Shown here: piece after piece, positions 33,484 to 42,501 of the stretch
Position numbering within the stretch: the first letter of the stretch is position 1
Layout: the number at the start of each line of letters is the position of its first letter
Assembly: GCA_944323735.1 (NCBI GenBank)
Contig: CALUTO010000004.1
Location: 1 to 64,000 of the forward strand
Length of the DNA stretch: 64,000 nucleotides
DNA from: Candidatus Gastranaerophilales bacterium
GTDB lineage: Bacteria > Cyanobacteriota > Vampirovibrionia > Gastranaerophilales > Gastranaerophilaceae
Direction of reading: 5' to 3'
The notes under the pieces: generated by a model
Databases searched by the model: none
Told to the model about the DNA's origin: nothing
Seen by the model: the letters and a program-made list of their open reading frames with translations, nothing else
Translations under genes and position numbers: made by a program

Positions 33484-35328
33484 ATGAAAAGAATACATCA
33501 ACTATCCCGCCAGCTTATAAACCAGATAGCTGCAGGCGAAGTTATTGAACGTCCTGCATCAGTAGTAAAAGAGCTTGTCGAAAATGCACTGGATGCAAAA
33601 GCTTCAAAAATTGAAATAGAGATTTCAAATGACTGTCGAAATATCCGTGTTGCCGATAATGGTTCGGGTATTCATCCTGATGACATAGAGCTCGCATTTA
33701 CAAAACATGCAACAAGCAAAATTGAAACACAGGACGACCTTTTTAAAATAAGCTCACTCGGCTTCAGGGGAGAAGCACTTGCGAGTATAATTTCCATAGC
33801 AAAAGTTACCTGTACAACAAGAACAAAAAATCTCGAGACAGGCACAAAGGTGGAATGTGAAGAGTCACGGGTAAAAAGAGCACCTTGCGGCTGTTCACAG
33901 GGCACAACGATGGAAGTAAAAGACCTGTTTTACAATGTTCCTGTGCGGCAGAAATTTCTCAAATCGGAAAGGGTAGAGCTGTCGTATATAACAGAAGTTG
34001 TGCAAAGTACGGCTATCGCAAACCCGTCTGTCTCTTTTACCCTAAAAAACGGAAACAGCATTCCTGTGCAAACATCAGGAAGCGGCGATTTGTTGTGCAC
34101 ACTCACAGAGATTTACTCAAACACAATTGCAGGGGAACTTAAAAAAATTGAAAAAACAGATGAAACAGAACATATAGAAATTTCCGGTTACTCATCTACT
34201 CCGGATTTTACACGCTCGTCCAAAAAATCAATATACATTTTTGTAAATAACCGTGTGGTAAAGTGTCCTGTCATCCTAAAAGCAATAGACACCGCATACA
34301 AAAATATGCTGCCCCAGGGCAAGTATCCGTTTGCGTGCATAAATTTATCAATACCGGCCGCTGATGTGGATGTTAATGTACACCCGACAAAGCGTGAAGT
34401 AAGATATAAAAATCCTAATCTGATATTTAACTTTGTTTACAGTGCACTAATTTCAGCACTGGACGTTTTTCAGCAGCCTGACATTTCTAAGCTGTACAAT
34501 GCAGAATTACCGCAATATAAGCCACTTGAAAAAAAAATCTTTTCAGATTATACTGAAAAAGCAAAGACGTCCGACGTCATATTGCAAAAAGGTGTACTGC
34601 CACGTACATTCTATAACAACGTTAATAATAACAGTAGTTATAGCAACTCTGAAAAACAGTCACAGCTATTATGCAGTACACCTGCTTTCTTTAAAAAAAC
34701 AAATTCGATAAAAAACGCTGATACAATACATGAAGGTTCAAATGAAGTTTCTGATTTTACCATTCTCGGTCAGTATTTGAATACATATATTATTTTCGAA
34801 GAAAACAGAACTCTAAATATTGTAGACCAGCATATCGCTGATGAACGCTACATTTTTGAACAATTAAAGCAGCAGCTTGAAATAGAAAATGTTCCCTCAC
34901 AACTATTAATAGTTTCTGATGTAATAAAACTTGAGCCCAATGATGCGGCAATTCTCGTCGAAAACAAAGAAAAGCTGGAAAAATACGGCTATGGCATTGA
35001 ACAAATTTCTGACACAGAAATCACTTTTAGAAAAGTGCCGCAGGTTATATCTCATTTTAAGCCGCAGGAAATCATTTCCGACCTGATAGAAAATTTACAC
35101 GGCAGCTTAAACAATCTTGAAGAAAAAATGCTTGTCACAATGTCGTGCAAAGCAGCGATTAAAGCAGGACAGGAATTAAATTTATGGCAGATGGAAGAGC
35201 TTATAAAGAAATGGAAAACAACAAAAAATCCGTATACCTGCCCGCACGGACGCCCTATACTCCACACAATGAATGAATCGGAAATTGCTTCATTTTTCCA
35301 CAGAACACCTGCTGCACAGAATGCATAA
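33484..35328 (+). CDS. mutL: DNA mismatch repair protein MutL
   Basis: A 614-residue MutL. The N-terminal GHKL ATPase has NQIAAGEVIERPASVVKELVENALDA, DNGSGI and GFRGEALASI. The C-terminal domain carries the endonuclease motif DQHIADERYIFE (fitting DQHx2-x-Ex4E, with Ile in place of the usual Ala), the SCKAAIKAG segment and CPHGRP. It should therefore nick DNA itself, as in bacteria lacking MutH. The middle linker is long and low in conservation. It is expressed from its own predicted leaderless promoter. mutS is not in the window. Confidence 0.96.
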   Translation: MKRIHQLSRQLINQIAAGEVIERPASVVKELVENALDAKASKIEIEISNDCRNIRVADNGSGIHPDDIELAFTKHATSKIETQDDLFKISSLGFRGEALASIISIAKVTCTTRTKNLETGTKVECEESRVKRAPCGCSQGTTMEVKDLFYNVPVRQKFLKSERVELSYITEVVQSTAIANPSVSFTLKNGNSIPVQTSGSGDLLCTLTEIYSNTIAGELKKIEKTDETEHIEISGYSSTPDFTRSSKKSIYIFVNNRVVKCPVILKAIDTAYKNMLPQGKYPFACINLSIPAADVDVNVHPTKREVRYKNPNLIFNFVYSALISALDVFQQPDISKLYNAELPQYKPLEKKIFSDYTEKAKTSDVILQKGVLPRTFYNNVNNNSSYSNSEKQSQLLCSTPAFFKKTNSIKNADTIHEGSNEVSDFTILGQYLNTYIIFEENRTLNIVDQHIADERYIFEQLKQQLEIENVPSQLLIVSDVIKLEPNDAAILVENKEKLEKYGYGIEQISDTEITFRKVPQVISHFKPQEIISDLIENLHGSLNNLEEKMLVTMSCKAAIKAGQELNLWQMEELIKKWKTTKNPYTCPHGRPILHTMNESEIASFFHRTPAAQNA

Positions 35329-35338
35329 AAGAATAAAT

Positions 35339-35995
35339 TTAGTTTTTACACAGTTCATCATAATTTTCCCGTGCATAACTGTACAGTTCAGCCAGAGCCG
35401 TTTCAAGTTTTTTTCTGTACACCTCGAGCTCTTCTTTCGAACAGTCAGCCGGAACATATATCGGCTCTCCGTAAACAGCTATTGTTTTAACAGCGAAAAG
35501 CGGAAATCTGAATTCATCCCATGTATTAAACTTCAAGAGCAATTTTGACGGAGAATACCATGTCATTGGAATTATAGGTGCCTGTGTAAGTTTTGCAATA
35601 TTTATAACACCGTCTTTTACAACACCTTTCGGACCTCTGGGGCCGTCAATTGTGATTGCTGCACACTCACCCTGTTCCAGTTTCTCAATAAGTTCCAGAG
35701 TTGCACCGGCTCCTCTTCTGTGACTGGAGCCTCTGACTACTTTTATTCCAACATACTCGCTTGCAACAGCTATTATATCCCCGTCATTTGACTTACTGAT
35801 GAGTGCATTGACCTGTCCTCTGTCGGGTATTGCATAAAGCCCGCACTGATGGGCATGCCAGAGTGCAAAAATAGCAGGCTTTTCTTTCGGGTAATTTATA
35901 TTTTTTGCATTATAAAAATAGCTCTCAAATTTGAACAATTTTTTCACAATCCAGCATAAAACCGGAATATATAACTTTTTATCCACCTTAATCAT
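35339..35995 (-). CDS. DUF374 lysophospholipid/LPS acyltransferase-like protein
   Basis: A 218-residue protein of the DUF374 group related to LPS late acyltransferases and glycerolipid acyltransferases. It has the ALWHAHQ opening, SKSNDGDIIA with GIKVVRGSSHRRGA, and TIDGPRGP.GVVKDG, characteristic of the family. An N-terminal hydrophobic part may anchor it to the inner membrane. The acyl acceptor is not known; a lipid A or phospholipid role is likely by family. It has a predicted leaderless promoter and no ribosome site. It converges with mutL. Confidence 0.88.
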   Translation of the reverse strand: MIKVDKKLYIPVLCWIVKKLFKFESYFYNAKNINYPKEKPAIFALWHAHQCGLYAIPDRGQVNALISKSNDGDIIAVASEYVGIKVVRGSSHRRGAGATLELIEKLEQGECAAITIDGPRGPKGVVKDGVINIAKLTQAPIIPMTWYSPSKLLLKFNTWDEFRFPLFAVKTIAVYGEPIYVPADCSKEELEVYRKKLETALAELYSYARENYDELCKN

Positions 35996-36002
35996 AATAT
36001 TT

Positions 36003-36031
36003 ATAATATTATAAAAACTTTTTGTTTACAA
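36003..36031 (-). promoter_or_regulatory. Leaderless promoter of the DUF374 gene
   Basis: On the minus strand TTGTAA (36031-36026), 17-base spacer, TATTAT (36008-36003), then seven bases to the ATG at 35995. A second TATAAT lies five bases further upstream. Confidence 0.6.
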
Positions 36032-36056
36032 ATGTTGTGAAAAATTAAGCAGACAC

Positions 36057-36085
36057 TTGATATAAAAATATGTTTTTTATAAAAT
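36057..36085 (+). promoter_or_regulatory. Promoter of rplS
   Basis: TTGATA (36057-36062), 17-base spacer, TAAAAT (36080-36085). The start of transcription would fall near 36092, inside the motif copy at 36084-36096, leaving a leader of about 26 bases with AAGGAAAT before the ATG. Confidence 0.6.
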
Positions 36086-36096
36086 CGTAATATATC
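36084..36096 (-). repeat. Partial copy of the 16-bp motif over the rplS start site
   Basis: GATATATTACGAT on the minus strand equals the first 13 bases of the copy at 9735-9750. It overlaps the predicted rplS transcription start, an operator-like position, but in such AT-rich DNA a chance match is possible. Confidence 0.3.
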
Positions 36097-36117
36097 GTAA
36101 ATTAATAGTAAGGAAAT

Positions 36118-36477
36118 ATGACAATGAACCCATTAGTAAAAGAATTAGGAACACAATACCTCAGGGATAATCTTCCGGAACTCAACCCCGGAGACACTGT
36201 TAAAGTTTTCGTAAGAATATCTGAAGGCGGAAAAGAAAGAACACAGGCTTTTGAAGGCATCATCATCAAAAAAAGAGGTTCCGGTGTCGGCAAAACAATT
36301 ACAGTCAGAAAAACGTTTCAGGGCGTTGGTGTTGAACGTGTTTTCCCTGTTAACTCACCCCGTATTGAAAAAATCAATGTTTTAAGAAGAGGTGACGTTA
36401 GAAGAGCCAAGCTCTATTACCTCAGAGAACGTTCAGGTAAAGCTACACGTATTAAAGAAAAAATTGAAAAAAGATAG
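36118..36477 (+). CDS. rplS: 50S ribosomal protein L19
   Basis: A 119-residue L19, located at the 30S-50S interface. [31 protein letters not shown] and [18 protein letters not shown] are canonical. AAGGAAAT precedes two candidate starts (36118 and 36124); the first is kept. In many bacteria rplS follows rpsP-rimM-trmD; here it stands alone with its own promoter and terminator. Confidence 0.97.
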   Translation: MTMNPLVKELGTQYLRDNLPELNPGDTVKVFVRISEGGKERTQAFEGIIIKKRGSGVGKTITVRKTFQGVGVERVFPVNSPRIEKINVLRRGDVRRAKLYYLRERSGKATRIKEKIEKR

Positions 36478-36505
36478 TTCTTTTTATTCAAAACAAAATT
36501 TGTAA

Positions 36506-36545
36506 ATAAAGCGGTCAATTTCCTTAAAATGCCGCTTTATTTTTT
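36506..36545 (+). terminator. Intrinsic terminator of rplS
   Basis: Nine-base perfect arms ATAAAGCGG/CCGCTTTAT (36506-36514 and 36532-36540) are followed by TTTTT. The rbgA ribosome site GGAAGG begins just after, so readthrough would express rbgA. Confidence 0.8.
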
Positions 36546-36558
36546 AGGAAGGTTTATT

Positions 36559-37401
36559 ATGAAGCACATTCACTGGTTCCCCGGACACATTGCAAAAGCC
36601 CAAAAACAGTTAAAGGATATGCTGGGTCTTGTAGATGTTGTAATAGAGGTAATAGATGCAAGAATCCCGCTAAGCTCAGGCTATCCTGAAATAGAAAAAC
36701 TTCTGGGTAAAAAGCCAAGACTCATTCTTCTTAACAAATCAGATCTTGCAGACGAAAAAAAGCTTGATTACTGGAAAAACAGATTTGAAAAATCAACAGG
36801 CTATCCTGTTTTAAAGACATGTGCCGCCAAAAATACGGATATCAGTGCTATTGAAAACAAAATTGCCGAGCTGGGTAAAGAAAAAATAGAAGCACTTGTC
36901 AGAAAAGGACTTCAACCCAGACCCGTGCGTGTTGTTGTGGTAGGAATGCCTAATGTTGGAAAATCAAGCATTATAAATAAGCTAATCAAAAAAGCAAAAA
37001 CAAAAGTCGGGGCAAAAGCCGGTGTAACGAAAACACAACAATGGGTTAGAGTTAATCCGAAAATTGATTTGCTTGACACACCCGGAATCATTCCGATGAA
37101 ACAGGAAAACCAGCAAACAGCAATAAAACTTGCCATGGTAAATTCCGTCAGTGAAAATGCCTATGAAAACGAAGATGCGGCAAGAGAACTGTTAAAAATT
37201 CTTGAGAAAAAATATAAACAAAATATAACAGATTACTATAATCTTGAGGAAAACACGGAAATCTCACTGGAAAATATTGCACTAAAACGCAACTGGCTCG
37301 CAAAAGAGGGAAAACCTGATGTTACAAAGGCCGCAGTGATGGTGCTCACAGATTTCAGAACAGGAAAGACAGGAAGATTTACACTCGATGACGAAGAATA
37401 G
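36559..37401 (+). CDS. rbgA: Ribosome biogenesis GTPase RbgA (YlqF)
   Basis: A 280-residue circularly permuted GTPase needed for late 50S assembly. The motif order is permuted as expected: G4 LNKSDL near residue 66, then G1 GMPNVGKSS near 132 and G3 DTPGI near 176. The start at 36559 (HIHWFPGHIAKAQ) follows GGAAGG; the frame extends 10 codons upstream without support. It overlaps rnhB by 14 bases, the same pairing seen in many bacteria. Confidence 0.95.
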   Translation: MKHIHWFPGHIAKAQKQLKDMLGLVDVVIEVIDARIPLSSGYPEIEKLLGKKPRLILLNKSDLADEKKLDYWKNRFEKSTGYPVLKTCAAKNTDISAIENKIAELGKEKIEALVRKGLQPRPVRVVVVGMPNVGKSSIINKLIKKAKTKVGAKAGVTKTQQWVRVNPKIDLLDTPGIIPMKQENQQTAIKLAMVNSVSENAYENEDAARELLKILEKKYKQNITDYYNLEENTEISLENIALKRNWLAKEGKPDVTKAAVMVLTDFRTGKTGRFTLDDEE

Positions 37402-38041
37402 CAGCTTGTTTGACTTTGATAAACAGTACGGTGAATATATAACAGGAACTGATGAAGCGGGAAGAGGCCCCGGAGCAGGGCCGGTTTACGCTGCTGCCGT
37501 TTGTTTTAGGGAAATCAATGAATCTGTTTTAAAAAAACTTGAATTGTTAAATGACTCCAAAAAGCTTTCTGAAAAATGCAGAGAAGAACTGTTTGAAATT
37601 ATAACAAACTGTTCTGTCTACTCAATACAGTATTCAAGCGTGGAGGATATCGAGAAAAAAAATATCCTAAATGCATCTTTAGATGCAATGAAAAGAGCCT
37701 GCGAGGAGGTTTCTCAAAAAACCGGCAAAAAGAGTAATATAATACTTGTAGACGGCAATAAAAAAATAAAAAACTATACTGCACAACAGATTACCGTGAT
37801 AAAAGGAGACTCAAAATCCGCTGCAATTGCGGCAGCCAGTATTCTTGCAAAGGTATCAAGAGACAGGTTTATGTATGAATTGGACAAAAAATTTCCCCAG
37901 TATAACTGGGCAAAAAACAAAGGTTATCTCACTGCAGAACACATTGAAGCAATAAAAAACAACGGTATTACAGTCTGGCACAGAAAAAAATTTCTGAGGA
38001 ATATATTGCAAGAAGAGCAAAAACAGCTTAGTCTCCTGTAG
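37388..38041 (+). CDS. rnhB: Ribonuclease HII
   Basis: A 217-residue RNase HII that removes ribonucleotides from DNA and RNA primers. The active-site acids lie in GTDEAGRGPGAGPV (D22, E23) and LVDGN; LNDSKKLSEK.RE and KGDSKSAAIAAASILAKVSRD are conserved. Length is normal. It overlaps the end of rbgA, implying translational coupling, and converges with rqcH after four bases. Confidence 0.96.
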   Translation: MTKNSSLFDFDKQYGEYITGTDEAGRGPGAGPVYAAAVCFREINESVLKKLELLNDSKKLSEKCREELFEIITNCSVYSIQYSSVEDIEKKNILNASLDAMKRACEEVSQKTGKKSNIILVDGNKKIKNYTAQQITVIKGDSKSAAIAAASILAKVSRDRFMYELDKKFPQYNWAKNKGYLTAEHIEAIKNNGITVWHRKKFLRNILQEEQKQLSLL

Positions 38042-38045
38042 CTTT

Positions 38046-39716
38046 TTATTCCACAACTATTTCCTGTTCGTTTTTATACACAACAAACCCGCTTTTTGTT
38101 TTCAACGGACGCTTTATATACTTCCTTTGTGTATAAATTACAGATGTTTTTGAAGAATTTTTTGCACTCGAATATTTTTTTGCAAGCATGGCAGCTTTCA
38201 AAAGAGTATCATTATCAGGCAGTTTTTTATCTGTTTTCATTAAAACATGGCTGCCCGGGGCATTAAGAACATGAAACCACAAATCAGCAGGTGCAGAAAG
38301 TTTTGAATAAATATAATCATTCTGTTTGTTATTTTTTCCGACATATACCCTGTAGCCGTTAATCTCTTCAGAGTAAATTTTAACATCGCTGTTATGATTA
38401 ATTTTTTTTGAAAATGATTCATCAGGCATGATTTCCTGTTTTATATCAACCAAATCCTGATAGGACTGCGCATCTTCAATACTATATAAAAGTTCATAAT
38501 AGTATTCAAGATTTGTCTTTGTTTCTGTAATAAATTTTTCGGCAATTTCACACGTTTTTTTAGCCTTGTTGTAGAGTTTATAGTAATCAGCAGCATTTTC
38601 TGCCGCAGTTTTTGAGTCATCCATTTCTATCTCAATATCTCTGCCTGTATTATAATCCGTTAAAACAACAGGGCTTTTAAAATTTTTAAGTTTATAAATA
38701 TTTGCGGTTATAATATCAGCTTTTCTTCTCAAATCCACAGACTTTTTCGATTTTTCAATCTGCTGCATCCGGATTTTAAGTGCAGTTTCTAATCTGTCTG
38801 TTTCTTTTTTAACACGGTTTTTTAGTTCATTTGAGAGATTTTTAAAATTTTCAATTTCTGCCGCATTCGCATAGTAGTCATCGATTAGACTATTTACACA
38901 TTTATACACGGTGTCCAATCGAATAACGGGCGAATAATGCAATTTATCAGCAGACATAGTGTAGACAGGAGCCCTGTTCTCAAGAAATCCGTGCAGTGCG
39001 ATGTATAATTTTTGCAGACTCAGTTGAGATGTGTCATTAATGCCCTCATTTTTGCAAATTTCTTCAACAATAATCTGCGGAAGCGCAAGAAAATTTTCAT
39101 TTATAATATTTTTCAATGATTTTTTGTCTAAATTCTGTTTAATTATTTTTTCAAATTTTGCATATTTCGTTAACAATAAATTATTTTTATTTTGCTTAGG
39201 CGGATAAATATAAGGAAGCCCGCCCGAGAGTTCACGTTCTTTGCTTTTTTCCGAACCAATATTATGTGCACAGCCGATAATGATATTGTTATCCGTATTA
39301 TAAAGTACAATATTACTGTGCTTGCCCATAAGCTCTACCGCAAGACATTCATCAATAATGTCGCCAATTTCATTATAGTTCTCAAAATAAATCTCAATTA
39401 TACGCTCATTTTCAGGTTTATTAACCCGTATAATTCTGGCACCCTCCATGTGTTTTCTTAAGAGCATACAAAACATCGGCGGGTGATGTGGCTGCTGAAG
39501 CCGTCTTTTCTCTTCATTTTCTTTACTCATCAAACAAATATGTGCAAAATTAGGATTTATATTTATATACAATTTTGCACTTTCACTGTTTTTGCGAAGA
39601 ATAAGAACTATCTCCTTTCTGGTAGGCTGCCGGATTTTTTGCACCCTGCAGCCGGTCAGAAATTCTGCATTTTCATTCACGAAAGCATCTAAAATTTTTG
39701 AGTCAACATTAATCAT
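38046..39716 (-). CDS. rqcH: NFACT-family ribosome quality control protein RqcH
   Basis: A 556-residue RqcH (FbpA/NFACT) protein, which adds C-terminal Ala tails to nascent chains on stalled 50S subunits. The N-terminal NFACT-N domain begins MINVDSKILDAFV and includes the RLQQPHHPPMFCMLLRKHMEG segment; a coiled-coil middle (about 290-440) and the NFACT-R domain with DLWFHVLNAPGSHVLMK follow. The start at 39716 is fixed by a near-perfect promoter ending six bases upstream; the ATG at 39734 lies inside that promoter. The gene is predicted leaderless. Confidence 0.92.
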   Translation of the reverse strand: MINVDSKILDAFVNENAEFLTGCRVQKIRQPTRKEIVLILRKNSESAKLYININPNFAHICLMSKENEEKRRLQQPHHPPMFCMLLRKHMEGARIIRVNKPENERIIEIYFENYNEIGDIIDECLAVELMGKHSNIVLYNTDNNIIIGCAHNIGSEKSKERELSGGLPYIYPPKQNKNNLLLTKYAKFEKIIKQNLDKKSLKNIINENFLALPQIIVEEICKNEGINDTSQLSLQKLYIALHGFLENRAPVYTMSADKLHYSPVIRLDTVYKCVNSLIDDYYANAAEIENFKNLSNELKNRVKKETDRLETALKIRMQQIEKSKKSVDLRRKADIITANIYKLKNFKSPVVLTDYNTGRDIEIEMDDSKTAAENAADYYKLYNKAKKTCEIAEKFITETKTNLEYYYELLYSIEDAQSYQDLVDIKQEIMPDESFSKKINHNSDVKIYSEEINGYRVYVGKNNKQNDYIYSKLSAPADLWFHVLNAPGSHVLMKTDKKLPDNDTLLKAAMLAKKYSSAKNSSKTSVIYTQRKYIKRPLKTKSGFVVYKNEQEIVVE

Positions 39717-39722
39717 GATTAA

Positions 39723-39751
39723 TTTATAAAACACACACTGTATTTCGTCAA
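39723..39751 (-). promoter_or_regulatory. Leaderless promoter of rqcH
   Basis: On the minus strand TTGACG (39751-39746), 17-base spacer, TATAAA (39728-39723), then six bases to the ATG at 39716. This is the clearest example of the arrangement in the window and excludes the upstream ATG at 39734 as start. Confidence 0.75.
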
Positions 39752-39766
39752 CAAAAACAGTCGTAA

Positions 39767-41860
39767 CTAATCAGCATTATTTGAATTGCGTTTTAGCTCA
39801 TAAATTTTTATCTTTTCATCAGAATTCTTTAGCCTGATAACACCGGCATATTCAGTTTCAGGAGGGACATCAAGGTCATCAAGCGCAAATTCTGTAATAA
39901 CAACGTTTTTATCAAATTCCGAGCAAATGCTCTCCAGTCTCTCAACAATATCGACTGTTTCACCCAGAAGAGTGAAATCAGACAATGATTTTGAGCCGAT
40001 TTGACCGATGATTGCGTTTCCGGTATTTATTGAAATCTTAACTTTTACATATAAATCCGTATTTTCGCTGTCTTCTTCCTCTGTCATTTTTTCCCGCAAA
40101 CCGTCAGAGAATTTTTTTATTTCATCCTCAATCTCAACTGCGGCTTTTATAGCATTCTCTGTATCTTTTCGGGAGTGTATAGGATAGCCCCAGTATACAA
40201 GCACAGAATTTCCGACAAATCTGTTTATTGTTCCGTTGTATTTAAATATAACGGATTCGATTATATTAAACGCCTTATTGATGATATTAACATAGTTTTC
40301 CGGTGATATTGTATCCGTAACCTGCACATTGTTAAAAATACTGCACGACATCACGGTAACTTTCTGAACAGAAGATTTTAAGTTAAGCCGGTGCGGCTTG
40401 TTCATAATCTGCTTCAGCACCCGTTCCGATACAAGATTTCCGAAGATTTTTTCAATTTTTTTCCTCTTTTTTAACTCATGATGAACCTTCAAATAATAAG
40501 TCAAAACAAACGAAACAAGAAGGCAATACAAAGGCACCGCCATGTATATAAGGAGATGAAATCGGGGATGGCAGAACAAAAGTATGCCTAAACCGCAGTA
40601 TATCAGAATAATAAACAGCCCGTTTGTGAAGGCAAGCAGCAGGTTTGTTGAAATAATTATGGAAAACACAATTGCTGCACAAAAAACTGCGGTCAATATT
40701 ATACTTTTCGGCATTGATAAATATTTTGCAAATTTTCTTTTATGTATTTTTGAAATATTAGAATCATTTATATAGTTGTCAATTATAGTCGCCTTTATTT
40801 CAGCGTCCGTCATATCCTTGTCAACAGGAGTATTGTGTGTTTCTGTGCTCATTTGAGTCTGGGCAATCAAAACTATTTTATCTTTGAACATTGAAAGAGG
40901 ATATCTTTCACCGCCATAAACAAAATAATTATCGCCACGTGCCATGCTGAGCATAAGAGAATTTATCGGTATATCAGGATAGGTGCCGTTTTGTCCATGC
41001 CAGTTAATAAGGGCATGTCCCTGATTATCCAGAAGAATTCTGTGATTTCCGGCCTTTAAAACATTATTTTCAATAACAACTTCATCCAGCGGCCCTATTT
41101 GCTTTAATAAAACTGCAAAAGCCAGAGAGGGAATGTAATATTCTTTGTTACCCTTTAAAAGCTTATATACAGGCTGTGAATAACGTATATTATCAGTTTT
41201 TTTACTCAACGGCAGATTCGTCACAGCCATCGTAGTATTTTGTGTATAAATATCAGGTATGGGCGTGTGTGAAAAATAAGAAATATTGTTAGCAAGGTTC
41301 GGGTCATCAATATGAACAGCAAGCGATTCTTTTACAGGAGAAAAAGGATTGTCAAAATTGTCCAGAATACTGGCAGGCACGACATTATTTGCAGAAACAT
41401 ACGGCGTTCTTAATGCTGTAGCCAGAATAATGTTGTCATATGAAGAAAGTGTTTTTGAAAGCTTCATATCAGGAGAATACCGGCTAAGAGCAATATCTTC
41501 ATAGTTTGAAAAATTAATATCAACAATAACAGTTTCCGGCTCCTGTTTTTCAATAAAATCGATAAACTCCGCCCAAACAGCCCTTGACCACGGCCAGTTT
41601 AAAAGATTCAACTCTGAGGAATGGGCAGCACTATATCTGGAAAGATCATTAACTGACACAATAATTATATCATCGCTTGCCTGCGGAAATTTTTCAGAAA
41701 AGAGACCTTTGTCAGTGTTTATTGAACTTCTCAAATCTGTAAGCTGCTGTTCTGCATATGAAAAAATATCATTAAAAACATAAACAAAAAGCGAAGCCAG
41801 CAAGATTAGCAAAATAGTTATTACAATTTTTAATTTATTAATTTTTTTTTCAAACAGCAT
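39767..41860 (-). CDS. CHASE2-domain protein with a degenerate class III nucleotide cyclase domain
   Basis: A 697-residue membrane sensor. An N-terminal helix precedes a CHASE2 periplasmic domain (about 35-365), followed by three membrane helices (about 375-455) and a class III adenylate/guanylate cyclase domain (about 480-690). In the cyclase domain both metal-binding aspartates are replaced: the expected SDI reads CSI near residue 506, and the expected GD reads GN near 549. The expected catalytic Asn in GDAVN is Asp in GETVD near 633, although DFT and RLES remain. It is therefore probably catalytically dead and may act as a nucleotide- or partner-binding sensor. Confidence 0.88.
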   Translation of the reverse strand: MLFEKKINKLKIVITILLILLASLFVYVFNDIFSYAEQQLTDLRSSINTDKGLFSEKFPQASDDIIIVSVNDLSRYSAAHSSELNLLNWPWSRAVWAEFIDFIEKQEPETVIVDINFSNYEDIALSRYSPDMKLSKTLSSYDNIILATALRTPYVSANNVVPASILDNFDNPFSPVKESLAVHIDDPNLANNISYFSHTPIPDIYTQNTTMAVTNLPLSKKTDNIRYSQPVYKLLKGNKEYYIPSLAFAVLLKQIGPLDEVVIENNVLKAGNHRILLDNQGHALINWHGQNGTYPDIPINSLMLSMARGDNYFVYGGERYPLSMFKDKIVLIAQTQMSTETHNTPVDKDMTDAEIKATIIDNYINDSNISKIHKRKFAKYLSMPKSIILTAVFCAAIVFSIIISTNLLLAFTNGLFIILIYCGLGILLFCHPRFHLLIYMAVPLYCLLVSFVLTYYLKVHHELKKRKKIEKIFGNLVSERVLKQIMNKPHRLNLKSSVQKVTVMSCSIFNNVQVTDTISPENYVNIINKAFNIIESVIFKYNGTINRFVGNSVLVYWGYPIHSRKDTENAIKAAVEIEDEIKKFSDGLREKMTEEEDSENTDLYVKVKISINTGNAIIGQIGSKSLSDFTLLGETVDIVERLESICSEFDKNVVITEFALDDLDVPPETEYAGVIRLKNSDEKIKIYELKRNSNNAD

Positions 41861-41897
41861 AATTGTAAACTCTTTAACTCCGTAAACTTATTTGTCT

Positions 41898-41926
41898 ATT
41901 ATAATAGCTATCCTGATTTTTGACAA
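41898..41926 (-). promoter_or_regulatory. Promoter of the CHASE2 gene
   Basis: On the minus strand TTGTCA (41926-41921), 17-base spacer, perfect TATAAT (41903-41898). Transcription would start near 41891, leaving about 30 bases of leader, in contrast to the leaderless genes. Confidence 0.7.
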
Positions 41927-42024
41927 TTTATTAAACAATAAATTGTCAGGCTTTAGTGTTTTTTGAATTACAAAAATTAAGAATAAGTTTATATAATAAA
42001 ATGCGAAAAATTAATAGTTAAAAT

Positions 42025-42408
42025 TCAGGAATTTTTTGTATCAATAGCCGGCTGTGCATTGAATTTAACAAGCAGCGTTCTGTGCTTAATGTCAAAAATC
42101 TGGGAAAGCGAAAGCGCAGAAAGAGCAGCACCGGCTGCAGCACACAACACGGTAGATAGAGCCTGAACTGCACCCGAGGCATTTTTTGAAGCAAGAGCAC
42201 CGAGTATCCCGCCTGCCGCAGTGCCTGAAATCATAGCTGCTTTTGTTTTCTTTTTCCAGCTAATACTTTCTTTTTGTAATTCAGAGCTGAACTCGTCAAA
42301 TTTATCGTTTTCTACTGTATAACTGTGCTTTGACTGCTTTTTCCAAAGTGAATCCTGAACTGTAATAATTTTTAAATTACCGCACGTATTTACGCTCTGA
42401 ACCTGCAT
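42025..42408 (-). CDS. Small hypothetical protein with a glycine/alanine-rich membrane segment
   Basis: A 127-residue protein without a signal peptide. Residues 58-105 form a Gly/Ala/Ser-rich hydrophobic hairpin (SGTAAGGILGALAS, LCAAAGAALSALSL) compatible with membrane insertion; both flanks are polar. I recognise no family. A strong GGAGGAAAGGA site precedes the ATG. It lies between the CHASE2 gene and the AsmA gene on the same strand, but the spacers of 94 and 164 bases suggest independent transcription. Confidence 0.65.
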   Translation of the reverse strand: MQVQSVNTCGNLKIITVQDSLWKKQSKHSYTVENDKFDEFSSELQKESISWKKKTKAAMISGTAAGGILGALASKNASGAVQALSTVLCAAAGAALSALSLSQIFDIKHRTLLVKFNAQPAIDTKNS

Positions 42409-42501
42409 TTCCTTTCCTCCGGTGTTTTTAAATCAAAAAAAACGTGATAAAAAATTTTTGCCGTTATAAAGTGTAAAATTTACAATGTTTAACAAAAAAT
42501 A

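Noticed and set aside
39714-39736. Upstream ATG at 39734 as the rqcH start
   Set aside because: It falls inside the strong promoter whose -10 box ends six bases before the ATG at 39716, and family members begin at the later Met.
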